From assembly GCA_009760855.2 (NCBI GenBank), contig WPIO01000144.1, forward strand, positions 721,501 through 785,500: 64,000 bases of DNA, given 5' to 3'. Of this stretch, positions 48,435 to 60,200 are shown in pieces. The translations under genes were made by a program, and so were the position numbers. Below the pieces are notes generated by a model. That model had not been told where the DNA came from. It searched no databases and was given only the letters and a program-made list of their open reading frames with translations. The DNA comes from Cristatella mucedo. Lineage: Eukaryota; Bryozoa; Phylactolaemata; Cristatellidae. Every line of letters begins with the position of its first letter. Positions within the stretch are counted from its first letter, which is position 1.

Positions 48435-48485
48435 CGAATAAAAGAGGCAAAATATATGTTAATAGAACAATCTTAGACCAAGTTG

Positions 48486-48914
48486 GTAGAAGCACGTTTA
48501 ACCTCAGTTTAATCAAAAGCATGTCCGATGTCTCAATTAGCTCCCGGTTCACAATATATCTCGTGGATTGCAACCCACAGGCAAAGCTGTAACTACGAGT
48601 AGCTCACGAGTACTCTGCTCTGAATTATGTTTCAGTGAGCAAATTTTATTAGCGGCTCATGTACCGTGCGAATTGAGAGCTGCTTGTTTCATAATGGTAG
48701 ACCTTGCATCTGTGACTCGATAAAAAAATCTGCAATTAACTGGGAGTTGAAAAAAATACTAGGCAGTGATTGACTAACTCAGAAGGTCTTCCGCTTATTT
48801 TTAATCACCGCTCGTCTTCCCTTAATATTGGAGGCACCTGAATGAGTATTAGCAGGTAGTGAACTTGAATTGAAAGATGATAAAAGAAACTTACTAGTTA
48901 TGTTCACATTCATT
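48486..48914. other. No gene recognised
   Basis: Composition returns to that of the host; no motif. Confidence 0.4.
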
Positions 48915-49770
48915 AGAAAACATATTCCAAAGCGACCTCTCGTTAGACGACCGTATCAGCTCCACAGTCAAATCTGCCTATTTTCAGCTTCATAACATTG
49001 CTAAAATTCGGGCTTGTTTAGATAAGGATACCACGTCCAAGTTGGTCCATGCATTCGTGACATCTCGTCTCGACTTCTGCAACTCACTGCTTACTGGCCT
49101 ACCAGCATGTGCGATCAGGCGATTGCAGCTGGTGCAAAACTCTGCAGCTAGGCTTGTCTGTCGCGAGCGTCGCAGTTGCCACATTACTCCACTTCTCGCC
49201 GACCTGCACTGGCTACCAGTCAAGCAGCGGATTGACTACTAGGTTTTATCGCTCACTTTTCGGTCCCTTCATTCTATGGCTCCAGCCTATCTCTCTGACA
49301 TACTCCCCCATCAGGCCAAGCATCGTACCACCCGCTTTTCGGAATCCAACTGTCTAGAAATATCTCGTACACACCTTAAATCCTTTGGAGATCGTGCATT
49401 TAGTTCGTATGCGCCCAAAGCCTGGAACTCCCACCCGACCTGTGTCAGAACATCTCCTGACCTAACCACATTTAAAAGGAACTTAAAACACACCTATTTA
49501 GGACAGCATTTAGTGGGTCCCTGTGATTCTTCCTTCATGTGCTTATGCGTGCTGACACTGTGCATGCTGCCACTAACCACATTTACATGCTGACCATGTG
49601 CATGTCACCCCTAGCCATGTTATTCATTTTGTTTGTTTTTCAAGCATGATTTTACCTACCATTCAATTGCATTTCCCTCTGCAGCAAATGTAAAGCGCCT
49701 AGAAAGAGATTAAGTTCTCTGAGGGCGCTTTATCAAGTACTTTATTATTATTTTTATTATTATTAAAACA
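48915..49770 (+). mobile_element. LINE1 3' part
   Basis: Plus orientation from CATATTCCAAAGCGACCTCTC to a TTATTATTATTTTTATTATTA tail, with stem-loop at 49694-49735. The coding part is open in pieces ([30 protein letters not shown]), interrupted by TAG after RIDY (49240). It resembles the copy at 42478 more than the youngest group. Confidence 0.9.
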
Positions 49771-50416
49771 ATTGGGGATTCTATCCTTCAAAATTGGCTC
49801 ACAATCACGTCTCCTGTACGTTGTTGTTAAGTTACGTTAGTACTACCTTAGTGTTGAAGCCCCCCTCGGTGTCTGCGTTTCGTTGTTTGTATGCCGATGC
49901 GTGCTTGCTGACAGAGCATCAGCTTACACATGGCTCGTCGAGCGTGAAGCACTCGCTAGAAAGAGCAGGACAAATCGCACGGGAGGCCAATTGAAGCAGT
50001 GTCAGGAACCGGACCAGAAGCGCCTGGCTATCGCTTCCGGTTCGCGGAGGGTGTTAGTGTGGCACTTGTGCAGCACTCACCCTGCTGGCCGACGATCAAA
50101 CGGGTGATATTGGCGTGAGACAGCGCGACTGGTGGCCGTAAACAAATCAGTCGATACTGGCTTGAACGGCACCTTCATACAGTCATAGCGACCGCCTGCT
50201 GACAAGCTGCAAACCGCTCTGGGCGGCTAGTCTCCGAAGTGCAGCCGTCGCAGCTGGCGAAAGACCCTGAAAATAGGCTCAGACGCCAGCGCACGAGATA
50301 GCAAGCCCTCGGAAATCAGTCACCTCCGCATTTCCCTTGCCATCGTTGCACGACTCAAACTGCCGCCCGGCAGCGGCAGTAAACCTACTCCACTCAGTGG
50401 CGACCTCCGGCCGTAA
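49771..50416. other. No gene recognised
   Basis: Moderately GC-rich; no motif or repeat identified. Confidence 0.4.
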
Positions 50417-50560
50417 CGTACTGCACTGCAATCGACTGCAACTGCCCGGGCCAGCACGTCAATGTACTGCTACCTGCCGAAAGACCTCATCAATTCTACA
50501 GGCTCGTCAAAACTCGGCCAATTGCCTTGAAATTTGGAATGTAGGTTGGGCTCACTCGCT
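50417..50560 (+). repeat. Isolated satellite fragment
   Basis: TGCAATCGACTGCAACTGCC, CGGGCCAGCACGTCAATGTA and CTACCTGCCGAAAGAC match 14280-14340 of satellite block A closely, 30 kb away from the main array. About one monomer is present. Confidence 0.75.
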
Positions 50561-50878
50561 TTTCGGTCAGTTCCCCTGCACATCCAGGCATGCTGGGTTT
50601 GTATGCTTATGATTTGCCTGTCACAAATTTTTTTAAGCTGTGATCGAGATGACTGTCAACAGTTTGACATGTCAATTTTTTTATATACTTTATGTCATAA
50701 GGGTAACATAGATTTAAGTGTCTTGCATCTTTTGATTGGTTTGCCGTATTTCCAGAATGACTTGTATTGCATCTATTGATTTGATGATAAAGCCATATTT
50801 GACTAGGCAGCAGTGCAATGAGTGACCTTGACTTGTACAGGTCATCAGAAACTCAACACGGCAGCTATGTTACACCAA

Positions 50879-50993
50879 ATGATAGCTTATGTTACCATTG
50901 TTTTTGTGCCAATTTTTAGGCCATTCGTTTTATGATAGCTTATGTTACCATTTTTTGTGTGCCAATTTTTAGTCCATTCGTTCTATTGGTCTT
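50879..50993. repeat. Tandem duplication, about 56-bp unit, two copies
   Basis: ATGATAGCTTATGTTACCAT, then GTGCCAATTTTTAG.CCATTC occurs twice in a row with few differences. Non-coding. Confidence 0.85.
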
Positions 50994-51353
50994 TGTACAA
51001 TATCAATAAATGTGCTTTTGGTGGATAAATCCCATTTGGTGGGGCACATGACTCCTACTACTATTCAAACTTAATAATTGTATTGACCCATGTATTTTAT
51101 TGACCAAGTTCCAGTCATCTGACAGCCACCAAAATTAGTGACTGCATTTACAACCAGTTTATCTCTTAATAATCGAATTTTAAAAAACTTTAGAAATCGA
51201 GATCCTGAACATTTTTGGGAGTATATCCGCTAACAAAACGTCCAATAATACTAAGTTGATTTTATTCCAATAGAGCATGAACTTCATTTGATCATAAGTA
51301 TATATTTGAGACCGATGGCGGTAACCCGTGTTCCCGAATCCGGTTCTGCAAGT

Positions 51354-51805
51354 AGAATCGCATAATTTATTTTGCGGAAGTCGAAAACGACGTTTACCTG
51401 ATTCAGGAGCAGCACGTCAGAATCATCTCAAAGCAAACTGAAGAACTATGTGTGCAAGAGAACAATGAAAGGATGCACGCAATGGTTGGCTCTAATGACG
51501 ATATAAAAGGTGTTAGCATTAATGTTCTTAGCAATAAAATGAAACTATTGTGCAAGTTCTTGGAAACATTTCCCGGGAACTTCATTCTCAAAAGCTGGTT
51601 TCAAAAGATTATGCAGGAGGTCCGAAATCGCAGCGGCAGTGCTAGCCTGGATAGTATTGCTGATAGTGAGGACAAAGATCCTGATAATAATTGTGCACCG
51701 TTGGAGGCAGAATCCATGTTGGCACAGACTCATGGCAGAAAAAAAGAGCGGCAGCCCAGAAGGCGGCTTCGGGTGTGCAGATACGCTAAGTGGGGCGCCC
51801 GATGA
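51354..51805 (+). other. 150-codon open frame of unknown origin
   Basis: Open from a TAG before 51354 to a stop at 51805. The text includes YFAEVENDVYLIQEQ, KLLCKFLETFPGNF and a basic tail GRKKERQPRRRLR. Composition looks protein-like (mixed acidic, basic and hydrophobic residues), but no domain is recognised and no convincing splice sites were fixed. It may be an exon, a retrogene piece or chance. Confidence 0.25.
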
Positions 51806-52892
51806 AAGCACCAGTGGTCGTCCGAAATCAGCCATCAATCTTGAGCTAGCTCTCGAAAAAGTAGGCTCAAATTCCGTGATTGAGCCCTGGATCAGGTCAG
51901 ACGATGTCTACTTTCGCAATAAAATCCATCGTTTCTGAAATAGCCGTCTTTCTGCTGACGAATAGAACTCGAGCTCGACATTTTTAGCCAATTTGAATAC
52001 AATTGGGGCCAATATTCAGGTAGTTATCGGCAGCGAAGTCCGTGAAAAACCAGGCTACCGTGGTAACCCTGGTTACCGCCATCGGGCTTCAGTCGGTATT
52101 CTTACTTATACACCGAGTAGGAGTGGTCGACAACTTAGCACCAGGATGGTTGACGTGTGTGTATGCGGTGCAGGCACTGATAGCAAACTGAGTCACCAAC
52201 CTCTCTACAAGATGTAATCAAATTCACAAGACTCTTGGCTAGCAGTACACGTCCGCGAGCCGGAGACGGACAGTACGTCTACTTGCGACTGCAGGAGCTG
52301 AACAAGAGACCGGGAGGGAAAAGATCGCATCACCGAGTGACATTCACTCAGGCCTCCACCCAATCAGTGGCGAGGTCTCGGCCGCAGAGACGAAATGCAC
52401 TCCTACCCTGTCAGGGTAGAGCGGGCAACGTGGTGGCGATGCTACGCCCACAGGCTCAAAAGCTTCGTTGGCCAACGCCCTTTTTTTGCTCAGCGGTAGG
52501 TGGCAATTCAGCAACCGCTATTATTGCATTTAAGCCGTCCTGGCGAATAGTTCCTTGCGTTCGAGCACGCGGGTGCTGGCCCTGGGCGTGCACGTATCGC
52601 CAACAAACCGGCATTCTTCTTATCCAGCATGAGTGAGAGCATACATATTATAGGCTTCAGCCCTAATTCGGCTCTTCTGCCGCTAGTTTAGAGAGGCTGC
52701 GGCGCCCGACGAAACTTTGCCGGCAGAGAGCTAAGCGAACGTCTCGTTAATATTAACTGCATCCTCCTTCAGGCGGCCACTGCGTTCAGCAGCAGAGGGG
52801 GGAACAGTCGCCCGTCATGCAATTTGCTGACGTCGCGTCCGCGACCCGTCCACCGGCGGCTGCTCCCTCTGCAGAGCGGCAGCTAAAGTATG
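51806..52892. other. No gene recognised
   Basis: GC-rich in the second half; ORFs without motif. Confidence 0.4.
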
Positions 52893-53124
52893 CATGTACG
52901 TATCTCCGTCGGTAACTCCCCAAAGTCATAGAGACCATCCAGGTATTACGCAGTATAGCCCACTGATAGCCTAAGCAGCTTTCGGTACGCATTCGGAAGT
53001 CAACACACATCGTCTCAGCCAACAAAGAGAAATGGGGAAGCATAGCACAGTCAGGAGAGTAGCTGAGGTAGTGAGTAGCATGGAAGTAGAAGCTCAGGAC
53101 CGCTGAAAAGGATGATCCATAGTC
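52893..53124 (-). mobile_element. LINE2 3' end fragment
   Basis: GTATCTCCGTCGGTAACTCC to GCTCAGGACCGCTGAAAAGG matches 185-410 with about 15% difference. It ends exactly where the SLC7 exon fragment begins. Confidence 0.8.
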
Positions 53125-53193
53125 CACGTTCGCCATGTACATGCTCAAGCCAGTCTTCCCGACGTGCGACCCGCCGGCCGTGCCCATCATTCT
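53125..53193 (+). pseudogene. SLC7 exon fragment next to LINE2
   Basis: CACGTTCGCCATGTACATGC to CCGTGCCCATCATTCT equals 107-175 without a difference by eye, encoding TFAMYMLKPVFPTCDPPA. Together with the adjoining LINE2 it forms a 307-bp block identical to 107-413. It lacks the first half of the exon. Confidence 0.8.
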
Positions 53194-55500
53194 AATGTAA
53201 TGTAACCTATCTCCGTCTGTAACTCAACAAAGTCATAAAGACCATGTGGGTGTTATGCAGGAGAGTTTTGTATAGCGCACTCACAGCCTAAGCGGCTTTC
53301 GGTACTCGTTCAGTAGCCAACAGACCTCATCTCACTCAACAAAGAGAAACTGGGAAGCATAGCAGTGTCACGAGAGCAGTTAAGGTAGTGAGTAGCATGA
53401 AAGTAGCAGCTCAGGACCTCTGAAAAAGATGTGCCATAGTCGGCAGCAGGAGAGTAGTTGTCGTTGCATAAGAATTGTGGAAGCGAGTTCCACAGTCTAG
53501 GACCTGCAGAGCTAAAGCTTCTGTCGCCAACTGTCTTTAAGCGGAGGAATGGGACAGCTAATTTATTGTCCACACAGGACCTGAGGGCGCGAACAGGCTG
53601 AAACTGATGCAGCAGTTCAGCTAGGTACGAAGGAACCAAGCCGTGGCGGGCCTTGTGGGTCAGCATAAGAACTTTGCTCTGTATCCTTTGCTCAACCGGC
53701 AACCATCCTAACTCTTTCAGCAAAGGAGACACACACTCAAACCGCCTGGACTTGAAGACTAGCCTTGCAGGCATATTCATAGTCCCCTGCAGTGGCATAA
53801 TAGCTTTCTTTGGCAGCCCAGCCAAAAGGGAATTACAATAATCAAGCCGAGACAGAACTAATAAGCTAGTTAAAATTTTTTACAAGCCACTTTTGGAGAC
53901 AGCTCCTAATCTTGGATTAGGATCGGATGTGATGGCTAGCTTTATAAGTAATCTTCTGAATGAAGTTTTTAAAATTGAAGCAGCTGTCAAAAACGACACC
54001 TAAATTTTGAGCAAGTGATGATTGATGGTCGCACAATAGCATCACTTATTAGAAGAGCAAAGCCTTTCAATCCAGTCACACGATTAGGGTGTCCTATGAG
54101 CAGCAGTTCGGTTCAATCGTCATTTAGTTTCTAAACGTTTTCCGACATCCAGGATCGAATATCGGCAAGGCAAGTGTTCAGTTTTTCAGTTGCCGCAGCA
54201 GAATCCGACGATTTGAATGACAAATACAACTGAGTATCGTCAGCATAGAAAGTGATATCCTATTCCATGGCTTAATCACTTTCCCATAGGTAGAGTATGA
54301 ATGTAAAACAGCACGGGACCGAGTACAGACCCTTGAGGGACTCCACAGTTGACCGTTCTCGTGCGTGAGACTGACCCCCACACGACACTGATTGAACACG
54401 ATCAGTCATGTACGACTTAAACCACGCCAGTGCTTCGTCTGCCAGACTGATCGATGTTCTCATTCATTCAAGCAGACCATCGTGATCAATTATGTATAAG
54501 GTAGCTGATAGATTGAGCAGAGCTAGAGCAGTGACATTTCCGTCATCGTTGCCACATAGAATGTCATCGTTAACACGGAGAAGAGCAGTTTCAGTGGAGT
54601 CCTGCTCCTTGAACCCTGATTGAAACGTTTCTGACATTTCAATCTTTTCAATATGTTCAACCAGCTGCTTAGCCACAATTTTTTCAAGAATCTTTGACAA
54701 GAAAGAAAGATCGGAAACTGGGCGATAGTTGAAAGGACCTCTGAATCTAATCCAGGCTTTTTAAGAATGGGTCTAACAATTGCCGATTTGAAGTATTTGG
54801 GGACAACCACTTTTCCCAAAGGAGTACTAAAAATCTTGGTTATGGCTGAGCCAAGTTGGTCTGCCAGTGAAGACCACAGAGATGAAGGTTTTTAGGGGAC
54901 AAGCTCTTTTTGCTAGACCTTATTAAGATAATAACAATATTGCACTTGATAGCCAAATCGCATGCAGAAACCACTGAGAACCTTTTAAAGAAAGGTCAAA
55001 GGCTGTGCAACCGCGATTGCTTTAGTCGGAGGGGCTTCATGGAGGCATGCATGTGCATAATGTTTTCAGCAAAGAAGGCTGAAAACTTTCGGCTGAGCCC
55101 TATGTATCTGGGGAATCAGACCTCTCAGCATTGGCTAGTAAATTGTTTAATGTCTTATGAATCTGTCTAGGTTCCGACTGGCAGGAATTCAGCATTCGAA
55201 TGAAAAAGTAAGACCTGGCTTTTTAAGCTTTCCGGTGTAAACTCGAAGGAAGTTTTTGAAATCGACTACATCTGCATGTGACCTCGATTGCTTGAAACGA
55301 AGCTGTAGCCTGAGCTTAACCAGGCGCATCCTTTGGAGTTTTTTTGTAAATTGAATGGAATCTCCACGACTTTGTACACGGATAAAATTAACTGGAATAT
55401 GCTTATCAAGAGCACCCCTGAGTGTCATGTTCATTGCATGAGTGAGGACATCGAGGCTGCTGGTCGGGTGTGAATGCAGATCAAGGCATGCATCTCAAAC
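53194..55500 (-). mobile_element. LINE2, longest copy
   Basis: Minus orientation. It includes the 3' UTR, a 171-codon C-terminal frame (53310-53825, LTHKARHGLVPSYLAELLHQ, RLWNSLPQFLC), RT with FYADDTQ near 54235-54265, the TALALLNLSATLYIIDHD and FQSGFKEQDSTETALLRV motifs (54464-54700), and the linker LDKHIPVNFIRVQSRGDS (55189-55434). A 25-base LINE1 tail-like piece (AATAACAATATTGCACTTGAT, about 54930-54950) and unrelated sequence interrupt at 54900-55190. The RT active-site region has degenerated ([10 protein letters not shown]-type motif altered) and frames are broken. Confidence 0.82.
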
Positions 55501-55587
55501 GGATTTCAAAAACGTATCTACGTCAATGCTTTGTAAGTTACGTCATTTGACAAGTTCGACCTTACACTGTACGTAAAAAACAATCCT

Positions 55588-55756
55588 AGCTGATTAAACA
55601 GCCTCTTTTTGTATAGCGACAAAGGAGCGTTTATGGCTATCACACCGCTTCCAGTGGCGATAAAGAATCGCTCACTGCAGAGATCAAGCCTACAACCTCG
55701 GGACCAAGGTCGTGAAAGCAACCACCTTACCTAGTGTGCCATCACGGCTCACCTAC
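55588..55756 (-). mobile_element. tRNA-derived SINE, family A, copy 4
   Basis: GCTGATTAAACAGCCTCTTT tail end, CACCGCTTCCAGTGGCGATAA body and GCCTACAACCTCGGGACC at the box B side. Confidence 0.75.
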
Positions 55757-56884
55757 ACCTCAAGTACAAGGGAACAGGAACAGTAAACGAGACCGAAAAA
55801 CGACCTGGGATGGTCAGTGGGCACACCACAAGGTCAGTGAGAAGGACATCCTTAGTGATCACGAGATCTAGAATATGGCCACCAACGCCGGTGGTAGCGA
55901 AGTCGCCTCCGTCGCCAGAGACCCGGACGGTCGGGCGGGACGAGCTAGCTCATCCCTAGTCAGCGAGCTAGCCACGGGTAAGGTCGCGTGCGTCCACCCT
56001 CCTCAAGGACTCACCGACAGCTGCCCGCAGCTCCACACGTGCCGAGGATAGCGTCCGCACGAGAGCGACGGCCGTCTTGCTATCGGGCGCCACTCACACG
56101 GCCAGAGCGCACGGAGGGGGACGCTCCGGTTTTCGCAAGAAATTTCTGCAACGGACGATAAACGCTAGGGGCGCTTGGTGTTGGGAGGCGAGTCACACTA
56201 GCCATGGATAACATAAATTCAAAATGAGTCTTACAAACCCTGGCAACTTCTCTCCGGCGGTCACCACGATTCGAGGAAGGGAGCTTGATACATAGCTTAA
56301 CGGATACAAAGTATCGCATAACGACTCCTCAGGAATCCGGACCTTCAAGACTCAAGGTGCATCTTAACAAGGGACGGAAAGTTCATTTTACGTAAGAATT
56401 TAAACCAGCTAGAATAGCCCTTGCTCTAGGCTGGTCTCCTAGAAGCTATCATTAGTTATACTGGTGTCACATTTTAAGTCACTAACTGGAGCATTGTTTA
56501 GGCACGGTTAAAGAGGCGTATAGAAGGCGCACGGCTTCAGGCCGTGCAAGCGAGATGATGGGTTTCTTTTTAGTGCCTCGGGGATCATGGGCTGAGCACC
56601 TGTGCAAGGGACCTGTGTTCTTCCAAATATTTTGCAGGAAGTTGAACGAAAAACTCAAGCGGATAATTATTCATTCTATCTGTAAGGCTTCAAACGAAAA
56701 ATTTATTGAGAAGCTATGTATACTATCTGAGTGGGTTTCGAAAAGATTTTCCTGACCTTCAGCTACAAGCCTCTAAGCAGAGTGTTTTAACTCGCATTGT
56801 AAACTCCTGGCTGCTACATGCAATCTAGGATATACGCGGTAGAGCGCCAGCAGTGGCTTTAAGGCTGCTGCTCCTGGTACTCTG
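55757..56884. other. No gene recognised
   Basis: GC-rich at 55880-56180. A small perfect hairpin GCACGGC-TTCAG-GCCGTGC lies at about 56529-56547. No coding signal. Confidence 0.4.
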
Positions 56885-57180
56885 CACTAGCAACTACCAT
56901 CGTCGCACCGGCCGCTGGAGGTAAGAAAATGCGATGCATGAGCGAGAGCTCTGCTGACTCTCACGTTCAAGAGAAACTGATATCTAAGCACTCCTGAGCC
57001 CAAGTAATCTGCCATAAAGACGCTGTTAATCAGGCATGGGCAATGTCATCGTGTGATCGCTCACCCATGCCTGCAAGGGTCAGCTGCCATTACAATCAAA
57101 ATGTTGCATTTAACATATATGAGTAAATGTTGAATGAGTAGGAGCTATTGACGTATGCCTGTGCTTTTCATAGAAGTATT

Positions 57181-57292
57181 ACTTACCATTTAATTGCATT
57201 TCCCTTTGCAGCAAATGTAAAGCGCCTAGAAAGAGATTAAGTTCTCTGAGGGCTCTTTATCAAGTACATTATTATTATTATTATTATTAAGC
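57181..57292 (+). mobile_element. LINE1 3' end, with an empty-site paralogue
   Basis: TTACCATTTAATTGCATTTC, stem-loop, and an ATTATTATTATTATTATTAA tail. The matching place in unit 3 (about 59895, CTTTTCATCAAAGCATATTTTAT) lacks it, so insertion followed the duplication. Confidence 0.92.
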
Positions 57293-57439
57293 ATATTTTA
57301 TAGGCTGTTTGGAAAATATGTACCCCATATTGCCTAGCGAGTTGGCTTCGTCGTGTGTCAATTTTAATCATACCTCAAATAGTGAGCATCATATTTTGGC
57401 CAGTGGCCAGCTAAAAAGTGATACTTTCTGAATATAAGT

Positions 57440-57595
57440 GTTCGCTCGGGTAGAATACTCACTCTTTACGATTAAGGTTTTGGTTTCGAGTACTGCAGAC
57501 GGCGGTTCCTTATTGCCAGCTGCAATGGCTGTTGATAGCCTCAAAGGCTTGTCGCTATACTATTGACTGTCGAATAAGCTGACCTTAACAATAAC
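57440..57595 (+). mobile_element. tRNA-derived SINE, family A, copy 5
   Basis: GGGTAGAATACTCACTCTTTA head, TTTCGAGTACTGCAGACGGC (box B side), GCCAGCTGCAATGGCTGTTGA body and TTGTCGCTATACTATTGACTG tail. Present at the same place in unit 3. Confidence 0.7.
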
Positions 57596-58814
57596 GAGAG
57601 GCTGACAGATAAAATGCGGGGATTTTAAATGGTGCTGGCTCTTTGTGGCTCTTTTCTTCAACTGTCCGTTGGTTGATCCCCTACTTCACTTCCGGTGCTC
57701 GTCTAGTTGCACCTGCTGAGTCGAGGATCGAAACTGCTTAAGCGTAACATTATTTTGCTGCTGGATAAGAGGTCGCACTACAAGTGTTACTTAGGTTCAC
57801 ACTTCAATCGGTAGCCATCGATATATATTAAAAGCGTTAAGCATGCGAACAGTGCCTCACAGTAGCTTGATCTCTTTATTGGCTCCTTGCCATGGCTGAT
57901 AATAAAGTATGCCAACTCGCAGAGTGTGAGCACCTTGAAAACCATTCATACGGACCCAGTCGATGATGTTAAAAGCTGTCACACTGTTATCATTCATTTC
58001 GTGACCGCAGTCAGTATCGAGCTACCGATTTCGGCCATAAACAGAGGGAGAGAGAAAAACCGTGGATTAAGTAACAAACAAGCGACATAGTGAGCTCCTG
58101 ACAAGCGGGCGTGTGTCTTGCTTTTTAGTTTGGCTCTTGCTCACTTGCTTTTGAAAGGTAGCTCTCAAGACATATGTCAGAGCTCTCTCATTTCAACGGG
58201 GAAGTGCATAATCTCATCCCCGAGGAGGAATTCAATTGACGTCAGACAACTGGGATTAAGGCTGCTGATTGCCTCACGGCCTGGCGTACCAATGGTTGCT
58301 GCTCCATCCTTTGCCCAGAACTCTGCGAGCGAATAACTGCAAAACCATAAATAGCCAAACAAAAACTGTGAAGTGCGATGGTTTGTCACAAAGGAACAAT
58401 GCTGGCAATCTTACACAGGGGTCTGCAGTATTGGCTTAGGAGCGTCGTCGGCAAAGCGCTGGATGTCGACGTGTTGGTGGTTTTCGCACGAGAGCAGTTC
58501 GTCGAAGATTTGTCGAAGGGGAAATCGAGACGTCTAGATACGCTGGCTCGTATGTCGGCTGATCGTCACGGGGTCCTCTACTGGCCGCGTCCGGTGGCGG
58601 ATCTGTAGGGGCCATGCTGCAGTAGACCGTGTGGTGCCTCGATGCGATCCACACTAATGAAAACATGGGCTCAGGTCGTCCTGACGATGGGCTAACAAAC
58701 CATGGATCACTGGATGGGGAATGCCATAAACTGTTACAAAAATGGGTCATTCTCAAGCGATGCTTGGCTATTGTTTGAATGGCACAAAATGTACGGCCAA
58801 TACCAATACCAATA

Positions 58815-59474
58815 CTAGCAATAACCATCATTGCACCGGCCGCCAAAGGTGAGAAAATGCGATGCATGAACGAGAACTTTGCTGACTCTCAGGTTCAAGA
58901 GAAACTGATACCCGGGCACTCCTGAAGCACAAGCCCAATCTCTTTCTAGGGGCTTTACATTTTCTGAGAAAGAAACACGGTCGAGTGGTGAGCGGTATCA
59001 TCCTTGATAAAAAAAATACGATTAACAAGGTTATGGGTGACATGCAGACATGCCCATGGCTGCAGACGGTCAGCTGCCATTACAATCAGAATGTTGAGTT
59101 TAACAGACAGCCATTAAATTCCAGCGGGAATCAGAAGGCCTGCAAATGAAGCAAATGCTTTCCCTCACGGTTTGTCATTTAAAACAGCTGAGTAAAACAA
59201 ATACCCGCTTTCTCCCTCTGTCCAATTCCATTTTCCTTTTCAGGCTGAAGCTTGATAAGACTAAGCACGTAGTTATTGCAAATGCTGGATTAATGGCATC
59301 AGTATTGCTTTTCCGATGATAGAGCACTGGACTATGCTCATCAGATTTACTAAAATGAGACATTTTAATTTTGACACTCTGACAGCACACCGGCAACGAC
59401 ACGGAAATGCCAAGAGGTCCCCAATAAATCGTTCTCGGCCGATCAGTAGCTCGCAGCCGCTCCTTCTTGCTAAG
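58815..59474 (+). repeat. Tandem duplication, unit 2 (shortened)
   Basis: Starts with the same CACCGGCCGCCAAAGGTGAG as units 1 and 3, keeps GGTCAGCTGCCATTACAATC, then diverges; the SINE and the 700-base segment are missing. A LINE1 relic is inserted at 58934. Confidence 0.65.
58934..59045 (-). mobile_element. LINE1 3'-end relic without tail
   Basis: CAATCTCTTTCTAGGGGCTT to GGTTATGGGTGACATGCAG; the tail and outer half of the stem-loop are lost. Confidence 0.75.
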
Positions 59475-60044
59475 CACTAGCAAATCCTGCCGTCACACTG
59501 GCCGCTGGAGGTAAGAAAATGCAATGCATGAGCGAGAGCTTTGCTGACTCTCAGGTTCAAGAGAAACTTATATCTAAGCACTCCTAAAGCCAAAGTGATC
59601 TGCTATAAAGAGCTGGAGGTTCTTAATTAGGCGTGGCAATGACATCGTGTAATCGCATGCCAATGCCTGCAATGGGTCAGCTGCCAATGCAATCAGAATG
59701 TTGAATTTAACATGCAGCCGTTAAATTCAAGCAGTAATTAGATGAGTGTACAGATGAGACCGATGATTTCTGGGACGACGGTGCCTGAGTAGCCAGCGCC
59801 TTTTGCTGAGAGCAATAAACAAGACCCAGAAAAAAGTACTTAAATATGAGTAAATGTTGTGTGAGTACGAGCCATTGACGTATGCCTGTGCTTTTCATCA
59901 AAGCATATTTTATAGGCTGCATGGAAAATATGTAGTGCATTTTAACTAGTGAGACGGCTTCGTCATGTGTCAATATTCATCGTACCTCATATTGTGAGCA
60001 TCATACTTTAGCCAGTGGCCAGCTGAAAAGCGATACTTTCTGAC

Positions 60045-60200
60045 ACTAAGTGTTCACCCGTGGTAGAATACTCGCTCTTTATGATTCAGCTTGCGGTTTT
60101 AAGTACTGCAGTACGCGGTTCTTTATTACCCATCGCAATGGATGTTGACAGCCGCAAAGGCTTGTCGCTAAACTACTGACTGTCAAATAAGCTGATCTTA
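60045..60200 (+). mobile_element. tRNA-derived SINE, family A, copy 6
   Basis: Duplicate of the SINE at 57440 in unit 3: TGGTAGAATACTCGCTCTTT, AAGTACTGCAGTACGCGG, CCATCGCAATGGATGTTGAC, TTGTCGCTAAACTACTGACT. Confidence 0.7.

Larger units (their letters stand above)
43790..48485. mobile_element. Endogenous Polinton/adintovirus-like element, decayed fragment
   Basis: An AT-rich block, sharply different from its flanks, with closely packed genes on both strands. Order: hydrophobic protein (+), HNH-AP2 nuclease (-), PLA2-domain protein (+), unknown (-), adenain-like protease (-), FtsK/HerA-type ATPase (+), small ORF (+). Protease plus packaging ATPase is the morphogenesis core of Polintons/Mavericks, adintoviruses and virophages, and PLA2-domain proteins are known in adintovirus-like and parvovirus virions. 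Every gene has stops or frameshifts, and two LINE1 copies sit inside. No DNA polymerase B, integrase, recognised capsid gene or terminal repeats are visible, so only part remains. Family-level assignment is inference. Confidence 0.75.
56885..58814 (+). repeat. Tandem duplication, unit 1
   Basis: Begins with CACCGGCCGCTGGAGGTAAG, contains a SINE and a late LINE1 insertion, and ends after a 700-base segment (58090-58790) repeated at 60966-61655. Non-coding; frames in it differ between units. Compared with unit 3 it is about 85-90% identical by eye. Confidence 0.8.

Noticed and set aside
43790-48485. Bacterial or phage contamination as source of the HNH/ATPase block
   Set aside because: The block contains two LINE1 insertions of the host's own family, one with a clear target duplication, so it is part of the host genome.
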